Of a DNA stretch of 64,000 nt, positions 39,252 through 48,481 are shown piece by piece. The notes beneath the pieces were generated by a model. That model had not been told where the DNA came from and searched no databases. It saw only the letters and a program-made list of their open reading frames with translations. The position numbers and the translations under genes were made by a program. The stretch is taken from positions 496,001 through 560,000 of the forward strand of contig NZ_CP072524.1 in assembly GCF_017753665.1 (NCBI RefSeq), given 5' to 3'. Numbering within the stretch: position 1 is the stretch's first letter; every line of letters begins with the position of its first letter. The DNA comes from Neisseria sicca. GTDB lineage: Bacteria > Pseudomonadota > Gammaproteobacteria > Burkholderiales > Neisseriaceae.

Positions 39252-42200
39252 TTAGTCCAAATGTTCGCTGCTTTGTGCCAAAACGGTACGGTTGCCGTTG
39301 GTTTCGGCAGGCGAAACGATGCCGTCTGCTTCCATTTGGTCAATCAGGCGGGCGGCACGGTTATAGCCGATGCGTAATTGACGCTGGATGCCGGAAATGC
39401 TGGCTTTGCGCGTTTTCAGAACGACAGAGACTGCTTCGTCATACATCGGGTCAACTTCGCTGTCGCTGCTGCGGCTGATGCCCGGCAGATCGTCGGTTGT
39501 GCCGCTCATCAGAATATCGTCAATGTAATCGGGCTCGCCGAATTGTTTCAGATATTCGACCACACGGTGTACTTCGTCGTCTGAAGCGAATGCACCGTGA
39601 ACACGTTGGGGATAGCCTGTACCGGGCGGCAGGAACAGCATATCGCCTTGTCCGAGCAGGTTTTCCGCGCCCATTTGGTCGAGAATCGTGCGGCTGTCGA
39701 TTTTGCTGGATACTTGGAAGGCGATGCGTGTCGGGATGTTGGCTTTAATCAGACCTGTGATGACATCGACGCTGGGGCGTTGCGTGGCAAGGATCAAATG
39801 GATACCTGCTGCGCGGGCTTTTTGGGCAAGGCGGGCAATCAGTTCTTCGATTTTCTTGCCTGCGGTCATCATCAGGTCGGCAAATTCGTCAACCACGACG
39901 ACGATAAACGGCAGTTTTTCCAAAGGTTCGGGATCGTCGGGCGTCAGGCTGAACGGGTTGGCAATTTTCATGCCTTGTGCGGCAGCTTCCATGATTTTTT
40001 GGTTGAAGCCCGCAAGGTTGCGAACGCCTACATGACTCATCAGACGATAGCGTTTTTCCATTTCGTTGACGCACCAGTTGAGCGCGTTTGCCGCCAGTTT
40101 CATATCGGTAACGACAGGCGCGAGCAGGTGCGGAATGCCTTCGTAAATGCTTAATTCCAGCATTTTCGGGTCAATCATAATCATGCGCACGTCTTCAGGC
40201 GTTGCCTTGAAGAGCATGGACAGAATCATGGCGTTGACGCCGACCGATTTACCCGAGCCGGTCGTACCGGCAACCAACAAATGCGGCGCTTTGCCCAAGT
40301 CGGTAACGACGGGCTGTCCGGTAATATCCTGACCGAGCGCAAGCGTGAGCTTGGATTTGGATTCGGCAAACGCAGGCGAATTGAAAATTTCGCTCAGACG
40401 TATCATTTGGCGTTTCGGGTTCGGCAGCTCCAAGCCCATACAGGTTTTACCGGGTATGGTTTCGACGACGCGGATAGAGGCAACGCCGAGCGAACGGGCG
40501 AGGTCTTTTTCGAGGTTCATGACCGAATTGCCGCGCACGCCGACATCAGGTTCGATTTCGTAACGCGTAATCACCGGACCAGAATAGGAATCCACGACTT
40601 TGACTTTGACCTTGAATTCCGCCAGTTTTTCTTCGATGGTGATGCTGTTGTTCAGCAATTCTTCTTCGGTCTGCGTCGCGGCAGGGTCGAATTGAGGCGG
40701 AAGGAGCAGGGCGGTAGTCGGCAGATGGATACTGTTCGTCTGCGGGGCGGTGAGGTCGTCTGAAGCCGCGTCCCAATCATCGTCACCGTCAAACCATGGT
40801 GTTTCATTGGTTTCAATGTTTTCAGACGACGTTTGCTCATGTGGCAGGTCGTGTCCGAATACATCCACGGTATCGTTGTCTGCTTCGGAATCAACGTCAT
40901 TAATTGTGTCGCTTGCCGATTCGCGAATCAGGTAATCATGTATAGAGATTTCCGGATTGTTGCTGATGTGTGCGTTAACTTCCGACTCAAATACGGAAAC
41001 GGACGGATGGTTACGGAACACGGGCGGTTCGGGAATATCGATTTTGTTTTCAGGTATATCAAATTTGGGCGGTTTCGGAATATCGACCGCAGGTGCCGGT
41101 ACGGGCGGTACGGGAGGTGGTTCGATAACGGTTGCGTCAGGAGCGGGCGGACGGGAGATGAAAGTGTTTTCACGAACGGCGCGGGACAGTTTGGCGGGAA
41201 CCGCCGCTTTTCGGCTGAGAACAGGAGCTTGGTTTCTTGCTGTAAAGGATGAGGTGGGTTTCGCCGTTGATTTTTCAACACTTTCTGCTTCTTGTTTAGA
41301 CAGTTGACGACGGGTCATTTTTTCTGCGGCAGCTTCGGAGTGCTTGAGCGTGCGGCGGCGGTTTGCGGGCAGTTTCAGATTGGCAAAAATATCCTCATCT
41401 TCAATAATTTGAGGCTGGTATCCGCGCACAGGGGCAACGGCTGCGGCAAGTTTGTCGCGAGCGGCACGGCGCATGGCGAGATTGTTTTGGATGTCGATGA
41501 CGTTGATTTCGTCTTTTTGACCGTAATAGTTGGCCGTAGAGGGGATGGATTCACGTTCGGCAGTACGCAAAGCGGTTTGTGCCGTTTCGATATGGGGTCG
41601 GCCGGCTTTTTCCAGATGGATGCTATCCACATAAGATTTGACACGTTCGCGCGTACGGCGTAAGACAGGGTCGTTGAAATCAATGACTTCCAAACCTTTC
41701 ATCGGTGTAACCGATGTCCGCACCAAACGGATTTCCGGTTCGCTTTCAGCGGTGATGGCAACGGGGTTTTGTTTGGCGGTTTGATGCTCTTCCCATTCTT
41801 GAACGGCGGCTTCGGTCAGAGAGCGGGTGGCTTCTTCCAAAGTAATCTCTTCGAAGGAGCTACCTGTTACCAAACCGGGCGTATATTCCGGCGTATCGGA
41901 CGTTTCAAACGGTACGATTTCCGGATATTGCTCAGGTTTGTGGGCATTTGGGCGGACTTTAGGGAGAGGATTGTCGCGCGTTGCGGGAAATTCAGGCTCG
42001 TGGAGGTATTCCGGCTCGAAATCGGTTTCAGACGACGTTTCGTATGTGGGTGATGAATCTGCCTCATCTTCTTGTACGGAAGGGGAAACTTGAAATGCGC
42101 CCATAGCCTCCGCCAGCGAGCTTGGAGAGAAAGAGGAGTCGTCTGAAAGCGTTTGCGTACGTTTCTTATAGTCGTGTTGCGCCGCCAAAAGACGCTGGCG

Positions 42201-42392
42201 GGCGATGGTTTTGTTGCCTGCGGTTTTTGCTTCTTCTGCAAGTTCGTATGCTTCGTCCGGATTTTCGTCAAAATCCCTGCCGCGTTTCAGACGGACCAGC
42301 TCGCGTTCCCAATCTTGTTCTTGTTTTTTGTGCAGTAAAAACACGATGCCGATGGCAAGCAATAAAATAATAATCAGCACGCTCCACAACAT
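39252..42392 (-). CDS. ftsK: FtsK/SpoIIIE-family DNA translocase with a single membrane helix
   Basis: Product of 1046 residues from the ATG at 42392. Residues 2-20 form one hydrophobic helix. A linker of about 550 residues, rich in Pro, Ser, Thr and acidic residues, follows, with two DUS-like stretches in its DNA. The motor has Walker A VAGTTGSGKSVGVNAMI, Walker B FIVVVVDEFADLM and ATQRPSVDVITG. The C-terminal gamma winged helix (KASISGIQRQLRIGYNRAAR) would read KOPS and activate XerD, which is also in this window. Classical FtsK has four N-terminal helices, so the short membrane anchor is unusual. Confidence 0.9.
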   Translation of the reverse strand: MLWSVLIIILLLAIGIVFLLHKKQEQDWERELVRLKRGRDFDENPDEAYELAEEAKTAGNKTIARQRLLAAQHDYKKRTQTLSDDSSFSPSSLAEAMGAFQVSPSVQEDEADSSPTYETSSETDFEPEYLHEPEFPATRDNPLPKVRPNAHKPEQYPEIVPFETSDTPEYTPGLVTGSSFEEITLEEATRSLTEAAVQEWEEHQTAKQNPVAITAESEPEIRLVRTSVTPMKGLEVIDFNDPVLRRTRERVKSYVDSIHLEKAGRPHIETAQTALRTAERESIPSTANYYGQKDEINVIDIQNNLAMRRAARDKLAAAVAPVRGYQPQIIEDEDIFANLKLPANRRRTLKHSEAAAEKMTRRQLSKQEAESVEKSTAKPTSSFTARNQAPVLSRKAAVPAKLSRAVRENTFISRPPAPDATVIEPPPVPPVPAPAVDIPKPPKFDIPENKIDIPEPPVFRNHPSVSVFESEVNAHISNNPEISIHDYLIRESASDTINDVDSEADNDTVDVFGHDLPHEQTSSENIETNETPWFDGDDDWDAASDDLTAPQTNSIHLPTTALLLPPQFDPAATQTEEELLNNSITIEEKLAEFKVKVKVVDSYSGPVITRYEIEPDVGVRGNSVMNLEKDLARSLGVASIRVVETIPGKTCMGLELPNPKRQMIRLSEIFNSPAFAESKSKLTLALGQDITGQPVVTDLGKAPHLLVAGTTGSGKSVGVNAMILSMLFKATPEDVRMIMIDPKMLELSIYEGIPHLLAPVVTDMKLAANALNWCVNEMEKRYRLMSHVGVRNLAGFNQKIMEAAAQGMKIANPFSLTPDDPEPLEKLPFIVVVVDEFADLMMTAGKKIEELIARLAQKARAAGIHLILATQRPSVDVITGLIKANIPTRIAFQVSSKIDSRTILDQMGAENLLGQGDMLFLPPGTGYPQRVHGAFASDDEVHRVVEYLKQFGEPDYIDDILMSGTTDDLPGISRSSDSEVDPMYDEAVSVVLKTRKASISGIQRQLRIGYNRAARLIDQMEADGIVSPAETNGNRTVLAQSSEHLD

Positions 42393-42540
42393 ATTGAAAT
42401 TTTCCCGAGTCAAAAAAGCAAAGTCCGTTATTCTAACGCTTTTCAGGATGAAACAAAACCGACAAGGCTTTGTTTCCTTTCGGTTGTGCGAATCCACTAT
42501 AATCAGGTCGTCTGAAACGCTTTTTAAACATTGAGGATAT

Positions 42541-43218
42541 ATGCTTTTCCAAACGGGATGGTTTTCGGGTTTAATTTTGGCTGCTGCGTGGTGCGTGTTG
42601 GTTTTATTGTTGGCATTATCCGCGCCGCAGGCTTATCGTGATTTTCGAAAACATGGTTCGGCAGCCGCATTGGCAGGGATTATTTTGGCGTCGGTCTGGA
42701 GCTTGAATGCCACCCCTGACGGCGGGCAGCTTGCGGGAATGAGCTACCATCTGTTGGCGGTAAACCTGATTGCCTTGATGCTCGGTGTACCGCTGGCATT
42801 TTGGGTCTGTGCGTTGCTGTATTTGCCCTATGTTTGGATATTCGGCTCAGATTGGCAGGCTTATCCGGTCAATGCGCTTGCGTTGTTTCTGCCTGCGCTG
42901 GCGGTCAATTTGCTGTCGCGCGCCTGGGTTAACCGGCTTCCCGCCAATATTTTTATCTTCATTTTTGTCAATGGTTTTTTAGCATCCGCAGCGGGCATGC
43001 TGCTGACCGGGGGTGTTTTGGTCGGCATATTGGACAGGGTGCGGGCTTTTCCTGAAACGGCATTGTGGAGTACGGCATTTCCCGTGTTTTTCCTCATTGC
43101 ATGGGCGGAAGCGTTTTTAAGCGGTATTACCGCTGCTATTTTTATTGCGTTAAGGCCGCAGTGGATTAATACGTTTGATGACGGACGCTACCTGAAACCG
43201 TCAAATAAGATTTGGTAA
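42541..43218 (+). CDS. CbiM-like energy-coupling-factor membrane protein
   Basis: Product of 225 residues with six or seven hydrophobic helices, of the CbiM/NikM-like S-component family (SLNATPDGGQLAGMSYHLLA, LPANIFIFIFVNGFLASAAG). The family takes part in cobalt or nickel uptake with an ECF ATPase and T-component, neither of which is in the window. The N-terminal Met-His pair that CbiM uses for metal binding is not evident here (MLFQTGWFSG). The start is 38 bases beyond a TATAAT at 42498-42503, inside a Correia-like TCCACTATA. Confidence 0.75.
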   Translation: MLFQTGWFSGLILAAAWCVLVLLLALSAPQAYRDFRKHGSAAALAGIILASVWSLNATPDGGQLAGMSYHLLAVNLIALMLGVPLAFWVCALLYLPYVWIFGSDWQAYPVNALALFLPALAVNLLSRAWVNRLPANIFIFIFVNGFLASAAGMLLTGGVLVGILDRVRAFPETALWSTAFPVFFLIAWAEAFLSGITAAIFIALRPQWINTFDDGRYLKPSNKIW

Positions 43219-43262
43219 AAGGTCGTCTGAAAACCTGATTTGGGCTTTTCAGACGACCTTTT
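43217..43262. terminator. Inverted DUS pair between convergent genes
   Basis: DUS stem with T runs on both sides, between the CbiM-like gene and the convergent cysJ. Confidence 0.72.
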
Positions 43263-43275
43263 GTTTGGGCAGGTA

Positions 43276-45048
43276 TCAATAAACGTCGCGTTGGTAGCGT
43301 TTGTCTTCGCGCATTTCGTTGAGATAGTCTTCGGCATCGTCGCGACTGAGTTTGCCTTGGGTTTCGATGACGTCGAGCAGGGCGGTTTCTACGTCGCGTG
43401 CCATGCGGGTGGCGTCGCCGCAGACGTAGAGGTGTGCGCCTTGTTGCAGCCAGTTCCAAACTTCGGCGGCGTGTTCGGCGATTTTGTGTTGGACATAGAC
43501 TTTGTGTTCGCCTTGTCTGCTCCATGCCAAGTCGGCGCGGGTGAGGATGCCGTCTTTGCGGTAGTCGCTCCATTCAAGCTGGTAGAGGAAGTCGTCGGTG
43601 AGGCGTTGGTTGCCGAAGATGAGCCAGTTTTTGCCACTGTCGCCGTTGGCGGCGCGTTGCTGCATGAAGGCGCGGAAGGGGGCGATGCCTGTACCTGCGC
43701 CTATCATGATGACGGGGGTGTTGCCGTCGGCGGGCAGGCGGAAGTTGGGGTTGGGTTCGACGAAGACGCGTACTTCGCCGCCTTCTTCAAGGCGTTCGCC
43801 CAGATAGCCTGAGGCTGCGCCGGTGTAGGTGCTGCCGTGGTGTTCGAAGCGGACGACGCCGACGGTCAGGTGTACTTCTTCGCCCACTTCGTCTTGTGCG
43901 GAGGCGATGGAGTAAAGGCGCGGAGTTTGCGGGCGGAACAGTTGGAACAGGGTTTGTGCGTCCAACGGATGGGGGTGGGCGGTGAAGACGCCGACGGGCG
44001 GGGTGGCGGCGAGGTAGGCGTCCAAGCGGGTTTTGTCGGAGGCTGTGGTTTTGAGTGCTTCGCTGCCGGACAATTCGGCGTACTGCTGCACGAGTGCCGG
44101 CGTGTTTTGCGTGATGTCTGCGGACTCGGTCAGGGCGGTGCGGATGTCGGTTTCGAGGTCGTCTGAAAGTCGGACTTTTTCTTCTCCGCTTAATTGGTGC
44201 AAATCGAGGATTTCTTGAACCAAAGCCGAATCGTTGAGCGGGAGTACGCCCAATGCGTCACCTGCTTGATAGTGCAGTCCGGAGCCGGACAGGTCGATTT
44301 CGATGTGTTCCACGTCTTTCTCGGCGGAACGGGACGTGATTTTTTGGCGGACGGACAGGGTGGCGGTATAGGGTTTGTCTTTGGTATAGACAGTGCCAGC
44401 GGTTTGGTTTGTGGCTGGTGTGGCGGTAGGCGCAGCAGCTTGGGCAGCAAGCTCGGCAACTTTGGGGACAACGGCTTTGACCCAAGCATCGGCAGCGCTT
44501 TGAAACTCTAAATCGCAGATGCCCAAGTCGTTCAGACGACGTGCGCCCAGTTCGGCGAATTTGGCGTCAAAGTCCTTGCCCGCTTGGCAGAAATTGGGAT
44601 AGGAGGAATCGCCCAAACCTAAAACGGCAAAAGTGAGTTTGCCCAAATCGGGGGCTTTTTTGCCGAAGACGAATTTATACAGCGGCAGGGCTTCTTCGGG
44701 CGGCTCGCCCTCGCCTTGCGTGGATGTTACCAATAACACGATGTCTTCATCGGGCAGGGTTTTGCTTTTGAAGTTCCCCGCGCTGCTCAATACGGCTTCT
44801 ACGCCGGCGTTTTTGAGTTTGGCGTGTAAAGATTCGGCAACGCCGCGCGCATTGCCCGTTTGCGAGGCAGATAAGACCAACACGCGTCGCGCGGGGGCTG
44901 CAACGGCGGGAGCTACGGAAACACTCAAACCGCCCGCCGCCCCTTGACTTTGCGCCCAGCAGTAGCCGGAAAGCCAAGCGAGCTGTGTAGGCGAGAGGGC
45001 GGCGAGTTGTGCGGAAAGTTCGATGGGAAGCGGGTTGGCTGGGGTCAT
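43276..45048 (-). CDS. cysJ: Sulfite reductase flavoprotein alpha subunit
   Basis: Product of 590 residues. An FMN flavodoxin domain (LVLSASQTGNARGVAESLHA, TSTQGEGEPPEEALPLYKFV) is followed by an FAD domain (PRLYSIASAQDE) and an NADPH domain (MIGAGTGIAPFRAFMQQRAA). The C-terminal DKRYQRDVY is characteristic of CysJ. It passes electrons from NADPH to CysI, which reduces sulfite to sulfide. No cysI or other cys genes adjoin it in this window. Confidence 0.95.
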   Translation of the reverse strand: MTPANPLPIELSAQLAALSPTQLAWLSGYCWAQSQGAAGGLSVSVAPAVAAPARRVLVLSASQTGNARGVAESLHAKLKNAGVEAVLSSAGNFKSKTLPDEDIVLLVTSTQGEGEPPEEALPLYKFVFGKKAPDLGKLTFAVLGLGDSSYPNFCQAGKDFDAKFAELGARRLNDLGICDLEFQSAADAWVKAVVPKVAELAAQAAAPTATPATNQTAGTVYTKDKPYTATLSVRQKITSRSAEKDVEHIEIDLSGSGLHYQAGDALGVLPLNDSALVQEILDLHQLSGEEKVRLSDDLETDIRTALTESADITQNTPALVQQYAELSGSEALKTTASDKTRLDAYLAATPPVGVFTAHPHPLDAQTLFQLFRPQTPRLYSIASAQDEVGEEVHLTVGVVRFEHHGSTYTGAASGYLGERLEEGGEVRVFVEPNPNFRLPADGNTPVIMIGAGTGIAPFRAFMQQRAANGDSGKNWLIFGNQRLTDDFLYQLEWSDYRKDGILTRADLAWSRQGEHKVYVQHKIAEHAAEVWNWLQQGAHLYVCGDATRMARDVETALLDVIETQGKLSRDDAEDYLNEMREDKRYQRDVY

Positions 45049-45492
45049 GTCGGTTCCTTTGTGCGGACGGCTGCTTGAGGCAGAACGTTTGCCTGCGCGG
45101 CTTTAATTGTTTGGTTGAATGGTGATTTTTCTGAAAACAGTGGCGATACTGTAAACAGGTCGTCTGAAAAACGGAAAGAATGCTTGGTTTTAATTTAATG
45201 CGATTTCGTTATATTCTGGATTGGGAGAGGGGGAGAGAAATGGTGATGGGGTTGGATTTCAGACGACCTGGTTATCATCTTTCAGATTGGCAAAATATGA
45301 ATGGATAAGAAATTTTTTCAATGAAATTAGTGGTTTTATTGCGTATCGCTGCCGACGGTTTGGATAAGGCAAAAAATATTCTGTCCAATCCTGCAAAATA
45401 ACCGATGATCCGAATTGTGCAGAATATTCCTGCAAAGGCAGCGGGTATTTGAAGGGGAGTGAACTAAAGCTGAATTTTGTATGGCCAGATAG
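45049..45492. other. Intergenic region upstream of cysJ
   Basis: About 440 bases. It holds a DUS at 45157-45171, a reverse DUS at 45259-45272, and a promoter region for cysJ that I cannot place. A 26-residue frame at 45321 has no ribosome binding site. Nothing else is seen. Confidence 0.5.
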
Positions 45493-45538
45493 AAAAGGTC
45501 GTCTGAAAACCTACAATATTGGTTTTCAGACGACCTTT
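45493..45538 (-). terminator. Inverted DUS pair after pgm
   Basis: DUS stem with ACC / GGT extension, 22 bases beyond the pgm stop. Confidence 0.7.
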
Positions 45539-45560
45539 CGAGCTTTAAAGCGTTAACCGT

Positions 45561-46943
45561 TTACAGTGGCCATTTCAGCGCGGGATTGCTTTCTATGACG
45601 GCTTTGAACTGGTTTTGAATCCGCCCGATGGCTTCGTCGGAATCTGCTTCGAAGCGCAACACCAAAATCGGCGTGGTATTGGAGGCGCGCATCAGGCCGA
45701 AGCCGTCGGGGAATTCTACGCGCAGGCCGTCGATGGTGATGATTTCGGTCGCGCCTTCGAATTTGGCTTTGGCGGCGAGTTCTTTGATAACCTGATGGCC
45801 GTTACTGCCTTCGGGCAGGTCGATATTGAGTTCGGGCGTGGAAATGCTTTGCGGCAGGCTGTTCAAGACTTCAGACGGATTGTCGAAGGCAGACAGGATT
45901 TCCAAGAGGCGCGCGCCGGCATACAGACCGTCGTCGAAGCCGAACCAGCGTTCTTTGAAGAAGACGTGTCCGCTCATTTCGCCGGCAACCAGCGCGCCGG
46001 TTTTTTTCATGGCGGACTTGATGAAGCTGTGACCGGTTTTTTCCATGACGGGTTCGCCGCCGTGTTCTTTAATCCACGGAGCCAGCAGACGGGTGGATTT
46101 GACGTCGAAGATGACTTTCGCGCCGGGGTTGCGGCTCAAAACGTCTTGGGCGAACAGCATGAGTTGGCGGTCGGGATAAATAATGTTGCCGTCTTTGGTC
46201 ACGACGCCCAAGCGGTCGGCATCGCCGTCAAAAGCCAAGCCGATTTCGGCGTCGCTGTTTTTCAGTGCGGCAATCAAATCTTGCAGGTTTTTCGGTTTGG
46301 AAGGGTCGGGATGGTGGTTGGGGAAATTGCCGTCCACTTCGCAGAAAAGTTCGGTCACTTCGTTGTCCAAACCTTTGTAGAGTTTGCCTGCGAATGCGCC
46401 GCCGATGCCGTTGCCCGCGTCGATGGCGATTTTCATGGGGCGTTTGAGTTTGACGTGACCGACGATGTGGTTGTGGTATTCGCCGGAGATGTCTTTTTCG
46501 GTTACGCTGCCTTTTTTATCAGAAGCGGTCAGTTTGTCGGCTTCGATCAGGGCGAGCAACTCTTGGATGGCTTCGCCTGCGAGGGTGTCGCCGCCGAGCA
46601 TCATTTTGAAGCCGTTGTAATCAGGCGGGTTGTGGCTGCCGGTAATCATCACGCCGCTGCCGCCGCATTCGTTGATGGCGGCGAAATAAAGCATGGGGGT
46701 GGCGACCATGCCGACATTGAGGACGTCGATGCCGCCGTCGGTAAAACCGCGTTGGATGTGTTCCATCAGTTCGGGACCGCTCAAGCGTCCGTCGCGTCCG
46801 AGTGCGATGCGGGTGATGCCTTTTTCGGCAGCTCTGGTGGCGATGGCTTTGCCGATAAGGTAGGCGGCTTCGTTGGTCAGGGTTTTGCCGACAATGCCTC
46901 GGATGTCGTAGGCTTTGAAGATGTCGCGGGCAATGTTTGCCAT
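45561..46943 (-). CDS. pgm: Phosphoglucomutase / phosphomannomutase
   Basis: Product of 460 residues of the alpha-D-phosphohexomutase family, AlgC-like. The phosphoserine loop is VMITGSHNPPDYNG, the Mg2+ loop is LAFDGDADRLGVV, the sugar-binding loop is AGEMSGHVFFKERW, and the phosphate-binding loop is VLRFEADSDEA-like near the end with LRVEFPDGFGLMRASNTTP. In Neisseria this activity makes glucose-1-phosphate for lipooligosaccharide. AGGAAACCATC precedes the ATG. Confidence 0.94.
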   Translation of the reverse strand: MANIARDIFKAYDIRGIVGKTLTNEAAYLIGKAIATRAAEKGITRIALGRDGRLSGPELMEHIQRGFTDGGIDVLNVGMVATPMLYFAAINECGGSGVMITGSHNPPDYNGFKMMLGGDTLAGEAIQELLALIEADKLTASDKKGSVTEKDISGEYHNHIVGHVKLKRPMKIAIDAGNGIGGAFAGKLYKGLDNEVTELFCEVDGNFPNHHPDPSKPKNLQDLIAALKNSDAEIGLAFDGDADRLGVVTKDGNIIYPDRQLMLFAQDVLSRNPGAKVIFDVKSTRLLAPWIKEHGGEPVMEKTGHSFIKSAMKKTGALVAGEMSGHVFFKERWFGFDDGLYAGARLLEILSAFDNPSEVLNSLPQSISTPELNIDLPEGSNGHQVIKELAAKAKFEGATEIITIDGLRVEFPDGFGLMRASNTTPILVLRFEADSDEAIGRIQNQFKAVIESNPALKWPL

Positions 46944-46994
46944 GATGGTTTCCTTTGTGATTGTGAATGGAAAACGGGCTTATTCTAACATAGG

Positions 46995-47028
46995 CAAAGG
47001 TCGTCTGAAGGCTTTCAGACGACCTTTG
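46995..47028 (-). terminator. Inverted DUS pair after ypfJ
   Basis: A very tight DUS stem between ypfJ and the pgm promoter region. Confidence 0.68.
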
Positions 47029-47064
47029 GGGGTTATATCAAATAACCATTTACTGCGGTTTCAA

Positions 47065-47904
47065 TCAATTGCCGAAAGTGTTGCATTGATTGATGTCGCC
47101 GCTGTCCAAACCGCGTTTGAGCCATGCCATGCGCTGTTCGGACGAGCCGTGTGTAAAGCTGTCGGGAACAACATAGCCCTGCCCGTCTTTCTGCAGGCGG
47201 TCGTCGCCGACGGATTCGGCAGCCAGCATGGCTTTGGGGATGTCTTCGGGTTTGAAGATATTATTGTTGACGGCGTAATGCCCCCAAATGCCCGCGTAGC
47301 AGTCCGCCTGCAATTCGAGTTTGACGGAAAGGGCATTGGCTTCTTTTTTGCCGACCTGCTGCTGCATTCTGTGGACTTTAGGCAGGATACCGAGCAGGTT
47401 TTGGACGTGGTGTCCGACTTCGTGTGCGATGACGTAGGCAAACGCGGCATCGCTGGCAGAGTTGAGTTTGGTCTGCATATCCCTATAAAAGTCTAAGTCG
47501 AGATAGACTTTTTGGTCGCCCGGGCAGTAAAACGGGCCCATTGCCGATTGGCCCATGCCGCAGGCGGTGGATGTACCGCCGTTGTATAACACCAGCGTGG
47601 TCGGGGTGTAATTTTGTCCGTGTTGCTTGAAATAGCTGCCCCAGGCTTTTTCCGTATCGGCGAGGACGACGCGGGCAAGTTCGTTCAGCTCGGCTTCTTC
47701 TTGAGGTTTGAGTTGGGAGGTTTGGGTTGAACCCGTACCAATGGAAGGCGTGCCGACCAAGCCGCTCAAATCGACGCCGTAATAAGCGCCGATCAAAACG
47801 ACAATGATACCGAGGATGCCGGGCGTTCTACCGCCGCCGCCTCCGCCGCTGCTGCCGCGTCGGTCTTCTACGTTTTGACTCTGTTCGCGTCCTTTCCAAT
47901 CCAT
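47065..47904 (-). CDS. ypfJ: YpfJ-type neutral zinc metallopeptidase family protein
   Basis: Product of 279 residues. A polar, Gly-rich start (SSGGGGGGRTPG) leads to one membrane helix (about 30-48). The zincin motif AYVIAHEVGHHVQNLLG carries HExxH, and the downstream ADCYAGIWGHYAVNNN supplies the likely third ligand. This is the Zn-dependent YpfJ/putative neutral zinc metallopeptidase family; substrates are unknown. The active site faces the periplasm if the single helix is N-in. Confidence 0.88.
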   Translation of the reverse strand: MDWKGREQSQNVEDRRGSSGGGGGGRTPGILGIIVVLIGAYYGVDLSGLVGTPSIGTGSTQTSQLKPQEEAELNELARVVLADTEKAWGSYFKQHGQNYTPTTLVLYNGGTSTACGMGQSAMGPFYCPGDQKVYLDLDFYRDMQTKLNSASDAAFAYVIAHEVGHHVQNLLGILPKVHRMQQQVGKKEANALSVKLELQADCYAGIWGHYAVNNNIFKPEDIPKAMLAAESVGDDRLQKDGQGYVVPDSFTHGSSEQRMAWLKRGLDSGDINQCNTFGN

Positions 47905-47982
47905 CTTGTGTGTTCCTTGTTGTGAAGTGATATGGGGCGGATTATACCGTGAAGGGGCGGCGTGATGCCTGCCTATATTGAG

Positions 47983-48029
47983 AAAAGGTCGTCTGAAAAC
48001 ACCAAACGGAGTTTTCAGACGACCTTTTT
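47983..48029 (-). terminator. Inverted DUS pair after the 144-aa gene
   Basis: DUS stem with extension and T run, 17 bases past the stop of the anchored protein gene. Confidence 0.7.
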
Positions 48030-48046
48030 GCTATGTCAAAATCGGA

Positions 48047-48481
48047 TTATTCCGCCTTCAAACCTGCCACACATTGCTTGTCGCGATCTTCAAATGCTTG
48101 CGCACCGCCGAGCAGGTCGAGTTGCTCTTGCGGGCTGAGTTTGCCCAATGAACGGATTTGCTCTTCGGAAAGTTTGTCCAAAGGCTTGTCCCACATACAG
48201 GTGCAGTAATCGGTGGCGAGTTTGCTGTTGTTTGAATCCAAGCCCCTTTCTTTCAAATCGTTTTGCCATTTTTCGGCAAAGGGGATGTTTTTCACGCAAG
48301 ACTCAAAGATGTTCTGCTTTGCCTGCGGTTTGGACATGGTGCATTGGGAGAGCAGGGCGGTCGCGGCGAGCAGCGCCAAAATGACCCACGCCCAAATGCG
48401 GATGGTGCGGATTTTGGCTTTCGCTTTTTTACGCGCCGCGGCTTGCTCTTCGGCGGACATTTCGTTTTTCGGCTCAGTCAT
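48047..48481 (-). CDS. Small anchored protein of unknown function
   Basis: Product of 144 residues: an acidic then basic cytoplasmic start (SAEEQAAARKKAKAKIRT), one membrane helix (about 27-46), and a likely periplasmic domain with cysteines spaced for disulfides (ESCVKNIP, DYCTCMWDKP, QCVAGLKAE). I do not recognise the family. Its start overlaps the 3' end of hom by eight bases on the same strand, so it is co-transcribed with hom. Confidence 0.65.
   Translation of the reverse strand: MTEPKNEMSAEEQAAARKKAKAKIRTIRIWAWVILALLAATALLSQCTMSKPQAKQNIFESCVKNIPFAEKWQNDLKERGLDSNNSKLATDYCTCMWDKPLDKLSEEQIRSLGKLSPQEQLDLLGGAQAFEDRDKQCVAGLKAE

Noticed and set aside
45321..45401. 26-codon frame in the cysJ-pgm gap
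   Set aside because: No ribosome binding site, and the composition is that of spacer.
45615..46988. Long open frame (457 codons) on the plus strand opposite pgm
   Set aside because: It mirrors pgm, has a biased amino-acid make-up typical of an antisense reading of GC-rich codons, and shows no family features. Similar shadows lie opposite glyA (52323-53573) and thrC (59087-60520).
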